DNA of 64,000 nucleotides from Chloroflexota bacterium (lineage in GTDB: Bacteria > Chloroflexota > Dehalococcoidia > Tepidiformales > Tepidiformaceae), in NCBI GenBank assembly GCA_016191435.1, contig JACPOQ010000028.1:1-64000 (forward strand). Reading direction: 5' to 3'. This document shows, one piece after another, positions 8,773 to 15,930 of this stretch. Position 1 is the stretch's first letter, and each line of letters opens with the position of its first letter. Position numbers and translations under genes: made by a program. Under the pieces are notes generated by a model. That model did not search any database. It worked only from the letters and a program-made list of their open reading frames with translations, and was not told where the DNA came from.

Positions 8773-10455
8773 ATGAACTCTCCAGAGAACTACTGGACAA
8801 AGAAGGCGGCTCGCTACGCGACGACCCGCCGGCGTTTCATTGGAACAGCAGGCGCGGCAGCGGCTGGTGCGACTGCACTCGCCACGGTCGGATGCGGTGA
8901 CGATGACGAGGCATCAACCCCGACAGCGTCGGGCACCGCAAGCACGGCCGGCACTGCGTCGGCCACGGCCACGGGCGCGGCGAGTTCACCGACGAGCACC
9001 GCGCCAAAGGGAGCAATCCGGTTCGCCATCGGCGACCAGCCTGAGAACTACTCAGGCATTCGCCAATCTGGCGGCGCATCGTTCTTCTTCACGACGAACG
9101 TATTTGAGAACCTCACGGGTATTGATGCCCAGGGCAAACTCATTCCTGCAGCGGCCAGCAAGTGGGAGGTTGCACCTGACTTCAGCAAGGTGACCTTCAC
9201 CTTACGGTCAGGAATGACATTTCACAACGGGACCCCGGTTACGTCTGAAGACGTGGCGTACTCCATCAACACCTATAAGGCGGTTTCCGTCTTCAAAGGC
9301 AATCTCGCGTTCATCGACAAGGTCGAAACGCCAGATGCGCAGACCGTCATCGTCTCACTGACTCAGCCAGATGCGCGTCTCATCACCAGCGGTATCGCGC
9401 CGATCGAGCCGAAGAAGTACACGGCTGACGTTGGTGAGGACGGATTCCAGAAGAAGCCCGTCGGATCCGGCCCCTATAAGGTCCGTTCGATCACTCCAGG
9501 CGAAGGCTGGGTGCTTGACGCGCAGGCAGGGCATTGGCGGAACCCGACTTTCAGCGAAGCCACCTACAAGGTGGTGCCGGAAGCGCAGTCGCGGGTCGCG
9601 GCGATCCAGGCCGGTGAGATTGACGTGGCGTACAACCTTCCGTATCTCCAGGGCGATGCGCTTGCGAACGACAAGAACATCGAGGTTGTGAAGCACAACC
9701 CGTGGGAGAACATCTACTTCAACCTCGATCCTGGTGACTCGAAGCTTCCGTTCGGCGACACCCGAGTTCGAAAGGCTATCCTCCTCTCACTCGATCGCGA
9801 GACGATCGTGAAGAGCCTCTTCCGGGGCAACGCGGCCGTTGCGGGGGCGCTGGTTCAGGAAGGCGTTATGGGATATGACGCGGCCATTAAGCCCTATACT
9901 CGGGACATCAAGGAGGCGAAGGCGCTGCTCAGCGCCGCGGGCTATGCCAGTGGGTTCGACCTCCAGGTGAACGGTCTTGTCGGAGGCCGGAGCCCCCAGT
10001 CGCAGCAGGTGGGCGAAGCGGCGGCCGAGATGCTGAAGGAGGCTGGCATCCGAACGAAGGTCAATAACCTCGAGTACGGGATCTGGATCAACACGGTTCG
10101 GCCCACCACTGATCCCGTGCTGGACGGCATCATCTTCCAACTCTGGAGCGATGCGGCTCCGGGGGATCCCGCAAACCGCATTCTGGGGTCGGTTGCGACG
10201 GGTGGGGCCTACTCCTACCAGAAGGGGCAGCTGGGAGACCAGTTCAAGAAACTTGTGGAAGACAACGTCAAGCTGAAGACGCCGGAGGAGCGCTCCATAC
10301 ACATGAAGCAGGCGTTCAAGCTGCTCTACGACGAGGTGCCGATCATCCCGCTGTATCACCCATACCTGTTGCACGGGGTTCGCAAAGACAAGGTCTCGTG
10401 GAAGCCCATCCCTGGCTACACGTACCTGGTTCCCTGGACGGGCCGAGCGCTCTAG
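8773..10455 (+). CDS. ABC transporter substrate-binding lipoprotein, family 5 (peptide/opine/nickel type)
   Basis: The 560-residue protein starts best at ATG 8773 (AAGGGACAGG just upstream); a GTG at 8722 is the alternative. The N-terminus has twin arginines (RRRF, residues 19-22), a hydrophobic stretch and a lipobox-like TVGC with Cys41, then a Thr/Ala/Ser-rich linker, so it is probably exported through Tat and lipid-anchored. The body follows SBP family 5: FENLTGIDAQGKLIPAAASKWEV, FTLRSGMTFHNGTPVTSEDV, AQPDARL-like segments and a C-terminal EVPIIPLYHPYLL. It captures the substrate for the permease and ATPase genes that follow. Confidence 0.93.
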   Translation: MNSPENYWTKKAARYATTRRRFIGTAGAAAAGATALATVGCGDDDEASTPTASGTASTAGTASATATGAASSPTSTAPKGAIRFAIGDQPENYSGIRQSGGASFFFTTNVFENLTGIDAQGKLIPAAASKWEVAPDFSKVTFTLRSGMTFHNGTPVTSEDVAYSINTYKAVSVFKGNLAFIDKVETPDAQTVIVSLTQPDARLITSGIAPIEPKKYTADVGEDGFQKKPVGSGPYKVRSITPGEGWVLDAQAGHWRNPTFSEATYKVVPEAQSRVAAIQAGEIDVAYNLPYLQGDALANDKNIEVVKHNPWENIYFNLDPGDSKLPFGDTRVRKAILLSLDRETIVKSLFRGNAAVAGALVQEGVMGYDAAIKPYTRDIKEAKALLSAAGYASGFDLQVNGLVGGRSPQSQQVGEAAAEMLKEAGIRTKVNNLEYGIWINTVRPTTDPVLDGIIFQLWSDAAPGDPANRILGSVATGGAYSYQKGQLGDQFKKLVEDNVKLKTPEERSIHMKQAFKLLYDEVPIIPLYHPYLLHGVRKDKVSWKPIPGYTYLVPWTGRAL

Positions 10456-10483
10456 TCGCGCCCCGTTCCGTCCCCACCACCGC

Positions 10484-10518
10484 CCCGGTGCCTGATGATC
10501 CCCTCCCCAGGCACCGGG
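10484..10518 (+). promoter_or_regulatory. Intercistronic stem-loop between binding protein and permease genes
   Basis: CCCGGTGCCT (10484-10493) and AGGCACCGGG (10509-10518) form a perfect ten-pair stem with a 15-base loop in the 100-base gap after the binding-protein gene. There is no T-run, so it is not a full terminator. Such hairpins are known to stabilise the upstream mRNA or weaken read-through, giving more binding protein than permease; that role is inferred. Confidence 0.6.
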
Positions 10519-10555
10519 CGGCTGGCAGATCAAGTCCGAGTTGGAGGACGTGCCG

Positions 10556-11473
10556 ATGGTCAGGCTTCTTGTCAGCCGACTGTTGCAATCACTCGTCGCG
10601 TTGTGGGGCGTTACTGTCCTTATCTTCTTCGTCACACGCGCGTCGGGGGATCCGGCGCTTCTTCTTGTGCCGCCTCAGGCAACGGATGCCGAGGTCGCCG
10701 AAGTCCGAAAGGATCTGGGCCTGGATGAATCGTACGTGGTTCAGTACGCAAAGTTCCTTGAGGGGGCGGTGCGACTGGACTTCGGCGATTCCTACCGCAA
10801 CCGCCGTCCCGCCATGGATCTTGTAAAGGAACGCATGCCCGCGACCCTGCAGCTCGCGGTCGGTGCCTTCGTCTTCGCGATCGTCGTGGCCGTGCCCGTG
10901 GGAGTCCTTTCGGCAGTCAGACAGGGAGGCTGGTTTGACCGTTTCGGAAAAGCAGTCGCGTTGCTCGGTCAGGCCATGCCCAGCTTCTGGCTTGGTCTGC
11001 TTCTGATCCTGTTCTTCTCGGTCCGGCTCAAATGGCTGCCGACGGGCGGGCGCGACGGGTGGGACAGTTATCTGTTGCCCACCGTGACATTGAGCTCCTA
11101 CCTAATCGCTGTCCTCGTGAGACTCATCCGGTCATCAATGCTCGAAGTGCTCCGAAGCGAGTACGTGAAGTTCGCGCGACTACGCGGCCTCTCGGAGTAC
11201 TCCGTAGTCATGAAGCACGCGTTCAAGAACGCTGCGATTCCTATCGTTACAGTGGCTGCGCTGCTCTTCGCAGCTTTCCTGACGGGCGCGGTCGTAACGG
11301 AAACCGTCTTCTCTTGGCCCGGGATAGGGCGGCTGGCTGTGTCTTCGATACTCGCCCGGGACTTTCCCGTTGTGCAGGCCATTGTTCTTCTCAGTGCGAC
11401 CATCTACATCACGACTAACTTCCTGGTCGACCTCGCGTACCTCTGGATCGACCCCCGGATCAGGTTTTCATAA
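10556..11473 (+). CDS. ABC transporter permease, DppB/OppB-like
   Basis: This 305-residue membrane protein starts at ATG 10556, with GGAGG eight bases upstream; a TTG at 10541 is less likely. It has the N-terminal signature RLLVSRLLQSLVALWGVTVL with a first membrane helix, a periplasmic segment with GDPALLL, and the EAA-like loop (ARLRGLSEYSVVMKHAFKNA) that docks the ATPase. About six membrane helices are visible. It pairs with the next gene to form the channel of the family 5 importer. Confidence 0.93.
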   Translation: MVRLLVSRLLQSLVALWGVTVLIFFVTRASGDPALLLVPPQATDAEVAEVRKDLGLDESYVVQYAKFLEGAVRLDFGDSYRNRRPAMDLVKERMPATLQLAVGAFVFAIVVAVPVGVLSAVRQGGWFDRFGKAVALLGQAMPSFWLGLLLILFFSVRLKWLPTGGRDGWDSYLLPTVTLSSYLIAVLVRLIRSSMLEVLRSEYVKFARLRGLSEYSVVMKHAFKNAAIPIVTVAALLFAAFLTGAVVTETVFSWPGIGRLAVSSILARDFPVVQAIVLLSATIYITTNFLVDLAYLWIDPRIRFS

Positions 11474-12409
11474 GTGGCAAATATGAGAGGTGAAGACGTT
11501 CAAGCGAGCAGCATCTCCGGGCTGGTCACTCCAGTTTCGTTTGGCCAAAGCCCCAGCAGGTTGCGGCGAATTCGTCGCTTTTTCCGGGTCGTCCCAGTGG
11601 CGTCGCTTGCGGTGCTCGGCCTGGTCGTTTTGTTCGCGGTGTTCGCACCGTTCATCGCGCCTCAGGACCCTACGAAGCAAGACCTTCTGCGTGCCGTGCA
11701 GCCGCCTGCCTGGGAGGATGGTGGCGAAATGGCGCATCTCTTGGGCACCGACCAACTCGGTCGAGACATACTATCAAGGATCGTTTACGGAGCTCGCCTC
11801 TCGCTGGAGCTTTCCGTAATAGCAGTCGTCTTAGGCGGCATCGCAGGGACCACACTGGGACTCCTTGCCGGGTACCGAGGCGGCATTTTCGATCTCATCA
11901 TCATGCGATTCGTGGACCTCTGGATAGCGATGCCGTCAATCCTCATCGGCTTGATATGGTCGGCCACCTTCGGTGCCGGATTCCAGACGATCCTTGTGGT
12001 TTTGGTGCTAACCGGCTGGATCCAGTACACGCGGGTCATCCGAGGCGAAGTGCTCTCCCTGCGCGAGCGAGATTACGTGGCGCTCGCCAAGGTGGCAGGA
12101 CAGGGACCATTCGCGATCATGCGAAAGCATCTCCTCCCCAACCTATCGGGCACGCTCGTGGTTATCGCGACACTCGACTTCGCTCGAGTGATCCTCTTCG
12201 AAGCGGCGCTCAGTTTCCTCGGGATCGGCGTCCAGCCTCCGACCTCGTCGTGGGGCCTCATGTTGTCGGATGGACGCGAACTGCTGAGCGTAGCGCCCTG
12301 GCTTACTCTGTATCCCGGCCTTGCGATCCTCGTGACGGTTCTGAGCATCAACCTGCTGGGGGACCGCCTCCGCGACCATTTTGACCCTCACCTGAGGCAA
12401 ATGGCATGA
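11474..12409 (+). CDS. ABC transporter permease, DppC/OppC-like
   Basis: This 311-residue second permease has an N-terminal cytoplasmic extension, the helix VASLAVLGLVVLFAVFAPFI, LGTDQLGRDILSRIVYGAR (a hallmark of DppC proteins) and the EAA loop KVAGQGPFAIMRKHLLPN. The GTG start directly follows the upstream stop; an ATG nine bases further on is an alternative. The stop overlaps the start of the next ATPase gene (ATGA), showing translational coupling. Confidence 0.93.
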   Translation: MANMRGEDVQASSISGLVTPVSFGQSPSRLRRIRRFFRVVPVASLAVLGLVVLFAVFAPFIAPQDPTKQDLLRAVQPPAWEDGGEMAHLLGTDQLGRDILSRIVYGARLSLELSVIAVVLGGIAGTTLGLLAGYRGGIFDLIIMRFVDLWIAMPSILIGLIWSATFGAGFQTILVVLVLTGWIQYTRVIRGEVLSLRERDYVALAKVAGQGPFAIMRKHLLPNLSGTLVVIATLDFARVILFEAALSFLGIGVQPPTSSWGLMLSDGRELLSVAPWLTLYPGLAILVTVLSINLLGDRLRDHFDPHLRQMA

Positions 12410-13425
12410 CGGACGTGGAGGCGCGGCCCAACGTCGCCCTTGAAATTGACGATCTCACCACGGTCTTTCGGTCCCGTCACGGTGTCGTTCGCGCCGTGGA
12501 TGGCGTCTCACTCGAGGTGAGAAAGGGCGAGATGCTCGGAGTGGTAGGGGAGTCCGGATCTGGCAAGTCGATGCTCTGCCTCTCGATTATGCGGCTCGTG
12601 CCGGGTCCCGCGGGCCGCATTGAATCCGGAAGAGTAAGACTGGGAGGTGTCGACCTGCTCCGGCTTACAGAGGCGGAGATGCGTCAGTACCGCGGTCGGC
12701 GCATCGCCATGATCCTGCAGGACCCTCTCATGTCGCTAAACCCGGTCTACTCGATCGGGAATCAGATAAATGAGTCGCTCAGAATAGTCCATCCCGGCGC
12801 GGGAGCGAAAGAACGCGTCCAGAAGGCCATCGAGTTGCTGCGGTCCGTTCGGATTCCGGAACCTAAGGATCGACTGAAGGCGTTCCCGCATCAGCTGAGC
12901 GGAGGCATGCGCCAGCGGGTCTGTGCGGCCATTGCCCTAAGTGGCCCGCCAGAGCTGCTCCTCGCGGACGAACCAACGACTGCACTCGACGTCACAACGC
13001 AGGCGGAGTTCTTGCGGTTACTCCGCGACCTTCGGGATGATCTCGGAGTGAGTATCGTGCTGGTTACGCACGACCTCGGCATCGTGGCCCAGAACTGTGA
13101 CCGTGTGGCGGTGATGTACGGGGGCCGGATTGTCGAGGAGGCACCCGTGCGGCGGGTTTACTCTGGTCCGCGGCATCCCTACACGGCCTTGCTCTTGCGC
13201 TCCGTCCCCTCGCTTGAGACCCAAACACTGGGGAGCCGGCTCATTCCCGTTGACGGCACACCTCCCGATCTGAGTCAGCTCCCGTCCGGATGCCGGTTCG
13301 CACCGCGCTGTCCGCTTGCCGACGCTCGTTGCCACGCGGAGTATCCGCCCATCACCGAAATCGAGAGCGACCACCACTCGGCGTGCTGGAAGCCGGGTGA
13401 GGTGGCTTCGCTGTTGGAGGTCTAA
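12406..13425 (+). CDS. ABC transporter ATPase, DppD/OppD-like
   Basis: The 339-residue ATPase shows Walker A GVVGESGSGKSM (about residue 45), Q-loop region MILQDPLMSLNP, signature LSGGMRQRV, Walker B LLLADEPTTALD and the switch His in VLVTHDLG. The C-terminal oligopeptide extension contains the Cys-rich stretch CRFAPRCPLADARC, which in this family can bind an iron-sulfur cluster. It overlaps the upstream permease gene by four bases and drives import with the next ATPase. Confidence 0.95.
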   Translation: MTDVEARPNVALEIDDLTTVFRSRHGVVRAVDGVSLEVRKGEMLGVVGESGSGKSMLCLSIMRLVPGPAGRIESGRVRLGGVDLLRLTEAEMRQYRGRRIAMILQDPLMSLNPVYSIGNQINESLRIVHPGAGAKERVQKAIELLRSVRIPEPKDRLKAFPHQLSGGMRQRVCAAIALSGPPELLLADEPTTALDVTTQAEFLRLLRDLRDDLGVSIVLVTHDLGIVAQNCDRVAVMYGGRIVEEAPVRRVYSGPRHPYTALLLRSVPSLETQTLGSRLIPVDGTPPDLSQLPSGCRFAPRCPLADARCHAEYPPITEIESDHHSACWKPGEVASLLEV

Positions 13426-13427
13426 CC

Positions 13428-14399
13428 ATGACAACCGCTCAGCCGGTGATGGAGATCAAGCATCTGACGAAGCACTACGCGACCGGCTCGCCCTGGTCCC
13501 TCCGCAAGAGCCGGACCGTTCATGCCGTGGATGACGTCAGTTTCCAGCTCGGTACCGGCGAAACGCTGGGAATCGTTGGCGAGTCGGGCTGCGGAAAGAC
13601 CACCGTCAGCAGGGTCATTCTCGGGTTGGTACCACCGACCGACGGCCAGATTTTGTTCCAGGGGTCGGACATCTCCCGGCTCTCACGCCGGCAGAGGCAC
13701 GACTACCGCACTGAGGTCCAAGCGGTGTTCCAGGATCCCTACGGTTCGCTCAATCCTCGCATGCGGGTCAGCGACATCATCCTTGAGCCACGCACCGTGC
13801 AGCGGCGTCTAGGCAGACGCGAGGCGAAGCAGCTGTCGGGGGAGTTGCTCGAATCGGTGGGCTTGCCGGGTTCGATGGGCACCCGATTCCCGCACGAGTT
13901 CAGCGGAGGACAGCGTCAACGCTTGGCCATCGCTCGAGCGCTCTCCGTGAACCCAAGCGTGATGGTGCTCGATGAGCCCGTTAGTGCCCTGGATGTCTCC
14001 ATTCGCGCCCAGGTCATCAACTTGCTCATGGACCTGCAGCAGGAGCGCGGTCTCTCCTACTTGCTGATCGCCCACGACCTGGCGGTCGTCGCGCACTCAA
14101 GCCACCGCATTGGCGTGATGTACCTCGGTAAGCTAGTAGAGCTGGGTCCGTCTCGGGATGTCGTTACACATCCGCTCCATCCGTACACCCAACTCCTCCT
14201 ATCGGCCCATCCCGTCCCCAATCCCAATGTTCGGCCTACTCCGAAGCAAACCAACTCAGAGCTCCCGAGCCCGATAAATCCGCCGTCCGGCTGCCGATTC
14301 CGAACTCGCTGTCCGCTCGCTGCGGATGTTTGCGCCGAGCGAGAGCCGGAGTTCCGCGAGCTCGAACCGACCCACTGGGTGGCGTGCCACATGAGATGA
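13428..14399 (+). CDS. ABC transporter ATPase, DppF/OppF-like
   Basis: The 323-residue partner ATPase has Walker A GIVGESGCGKTT, AVFQDPYGSLNPRM, signature FSGGQRQRLAIARAL, Walker B MVLDEPVSALD and His-switch LLIAHDLAVV. The C-terminal Cys cluster CRFRTRCPLAADVC is present, so the gene looks complete to its stop at 14399. Its last 150 bases contain one arm of a 37-bp perfect inverted repeat whose other arm lies 580 bases downstream. It is the last gene of the operon, and decayed phage DNA follows. Confidence 0.95.
   Translation: MTTAQPVMEIKHLTKHYATGSPWSLRKSRTVHAVDDVSFQLGTGETLGIVGESGCGKTTVSRVILGLVPPTDGQILFQGSDISRLSRRQRHDYRTEVQAVFQDPYGSLNPRMRVSDIILEPRTVQRRLGRREAKQLSGELLESVGLPGSMGTRFPHEFSGGQRQRLAIARALSVNPSVMVLDEPVSALDVSIRAQVINLLMDLQQERGLSYLLIAHDLAVVAHSSHRIGVMYLGKLVELGPSRDVVTHPLHPYTQLLLSAHPVPNPNVRPTPKQTNSELPSPINPPSGCRFRTRCPLAADVCAEREPEFRELEPTHWVACHMR
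14255..14291 (+). repeat. 37-bp inverted repeat, left arm (inside the dppF-like 3' end)
   Basis: These 37 bases, coding part of the C-terminal extension of the ATPase (SELPSPINPPSG), occur as an exact reverse complement at 14871-14907. Similarity stops abruptly at both ends. Confidence 0.9.
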
Positions 14400-14522
14400 C
14401 TCGGGAGGTCGCCGCCAACCGATGGCCTCCAAGCGCCTGTCCATCGTGCTCATGACGCCCGCCTCGGACCGGCACCGTCCATCCCCGTGGGATTTCTGGC
14501 CATCAAGACGGATGCTGCCCGC

Positions 14523-14738
14523 ATGGGACTCAATGGTAACCGCTTCAAGCTCGGTGGCGGCCGCCGTCCGTGTCCGGAGTGCCACGGCTATCCGCCGCTC
14601 GTGGTGGTGGACCAGCGCCATGTGCCAACCTGCCAAACATGCGAAGGCACGGGCTCGGTTCCCCGCGAGGACAACGAGAAGGCCGTCCCCGGAGGACGGC
14701 TCGCCGCTGTAGTGCCTCGGGGAATCAGACGCGATTGA
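14523..14738 (+). CDS. Small protein with paired CxxC motifs, probably phage-derived
   Basis: Starting at ATG 14523 the frame gives about 71 residues with two CxxC pairs (RPCPECHG and PTCQTCEGTG), a DnaJ-like or zinc-ribbon arrangement common in small phage and host proteins. A GTG at 14487 would add 12 residues. It lies at the left edge of the prophage remnant, just past the importer operon. No specific family was recognised; a role as a small DNA- or RNA-binding protein is only a guess. Confidence 0.45.
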   Translation: MGLNGNRFKLGGGRRPCPECHGYPPLVVVDQRHVPTCQTCEGTGSVPREDNEKAVPGGRLAAVVPRGIRRD

Positions 14739-14769
14739 CCTCCCACCCGCGCTTGCTGCCGTAGCGCTC

Positions 14770-15366
14770 CTAGCGCCCTTCGAGGATGAACACGTCGTTG
14801 CCTTCGCAGCCGTCGCCGTATTCGGCCTCCTGGTCCGCCGGGCCGCCTTGCTCGTGTACCTCGGTGACGCGCCGGACGGCGGATTTATCGGGCTCGGGAG
14901 CTCTGAGGCCGACGACGTCAACGGCCAGCCGCCCAGCCCGCAGCTCCATTGCGAGCCGAAGCTCCAGTTCGTCCAGCTCCGCGCGTTCGGCCGGCCTCAT
15001 CCACGTGCGCGCGCTGGCGGGTCGCGCCTGTGCGCCCGGGCCGCGAACGGCCTCCCAGTCCACGTGGGAGCGTGCCGCCGCCAGGTGGAGTTCGCCGGGC
15101 TCCGTGAGCGGGAACGGGCCGGCGATGCGGACGATGCCCGCATAGATGTCCAGCGTCTTCGTCCGCCACATGTCCAAAGCGTCCCGAAGCTGCGCATGGA
15201 CCACCTCCGCGCCCACCGCCTCGGCCAGTTCCCCCAGGGTGATCTCCGCCGCCCCCCACTCCGCCCACCGCAGTTCGACGTTGCGCACTATTCCGTCGAA
15301 GAGCACCTGCTGCGCTTCCTGCCAGTCCGCCGGACGTTCGTCGCCGGAAGCGCCACCCGCGGGCAC
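14770..15366 (-). CDS. Hypothetical protein on the minus strand in the prophage left edge
   Basis: This 198-residue frame has reasonable protein composition (for example WQEAQQVLFDGIVRNVEL, then ITLGELAEAVGAEVVHAQLRD) and is a better coding candidate than the overlapping + frames. No family is recognised. The 37-bp inverted repeat arm (14871-14907) lies in its 3' part, so the last 45 residues may come from rearranged DNA. It is opposite in direction to the flanking phage genes. Real coding is possible but not secure. Confidence 0.35.
   Translation of the reverse strand: MPAGGASGDERPADWQEAQQVLFDGIVRNVELRWAEWGAAEITLGELAEAVGAEVVHAQLRDALDMWRTKTLDIYAGIVRIAGPFPLTEPGELHLAAARSHVDWEAVRGPGAQARPASARTWMRPAERAELDELELRLAMELRAGRLAVDVVGLRAPEPDKSAVRRVTEVHEQGGPADQEAEYGDGCEGNDVFILEGR
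14871..14907 (-). repeat. 37-bp inverted repeat, right arm
   Basis: Exact reverse complement of 14255-14291. The two arms enclose 579 bases. No integrase gene is next to them. Confidence 0.9.
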
Positions 15367-15528
15367 GCCCTCACCGAGCCAGACGGCCCGATCGCCAATG
15401 GGACGTGCCTTCGCTGCGGCGCGAGCCGGCGATTCAGCAATGTCTTCTTCGGCGATGCGTCCGACCCGGCAGCCATCCGGCGACGCATCCGCCCGTTCCG
15501 GGAGCGGCGTCAGCGCCGGGCCGGATGA

Positions 15529-15837
15529 ATGCGCCGCTGCCTCGACTGCGGCGTGTTCTCATCCCGTTCACGATGCGCCCCGTGCGCATCAGCGCGACGA
15601 CGGCCACGTGACCAGCGGAACAACGCCGCTCGCGGCGGCAACGGACGGACATGGCAAAGGACGCGAAGGGCGGTCCTCTAACGAGATGGACACCGATGCC
15701 TGGCGTGCGGAGCCACCGGTGTTAGGTTCGAGGTCGACCACATCGTGACGCTCGCGGCCGGCGGCTCGAACGAGCCCGTCAACCTGCGGACGCTTTGCAT
15801 CCCATGCCACCGCAAGCGACGAGGAGGGGGCGAGTGA
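15529..15837 (+). pseudogene. HNH endonuclease with an in-frame stop (phage type)
   Basis: Reading from ATG 15529 gives a 102-codon frame: an N-terminal Cys pair (CLDCG), a basic linker, RRAVL, a TAA stop at 15679-15681, then RDGHRCLACG, the HNH core FEVDHIVTLAAGGSNEPVNL and the final zinc pair LCIPCHRKRR. Apart from the one stop the frame is open and matches small phage HNH nucleases, which sit next to terminase genes and assist packaging. The nonsense codon replaces what is normally a Glu-type residue, so the gene is dead unless read through. The stop at 15835-15837 overlaps a GTG that begins a copy of the ParB-like N-terminus. Confidence 0.8.
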
Positions 15838-15874
15838 AATCTCTACCAGGACAGGCGCCGGAACCGTCGACCCT
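15834..15874 (+). repeat. Direct repeat, copy 1: start of a ParB-like gene
   Basis: These 41 bases match 18512-18552 with two mismatches. Both copies begin with GTG and encode VK(S/P)LPGQA followed by EPSTL. Copy 1 is cut off after about 15 codons by the cargo genes at 15931-18276; copy 2 continues into the ParB-like domain. A similar GGTTCG-containing stretch precedes each copy (near 15724 and 18485). Confidence 0.8.
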
Positions 15875-15930
15875 GCAACCGCCAGCGTCCGCGGTCCGCG
15901 TGGGTAGCCGGCCGCTGCACGACGCTCATG

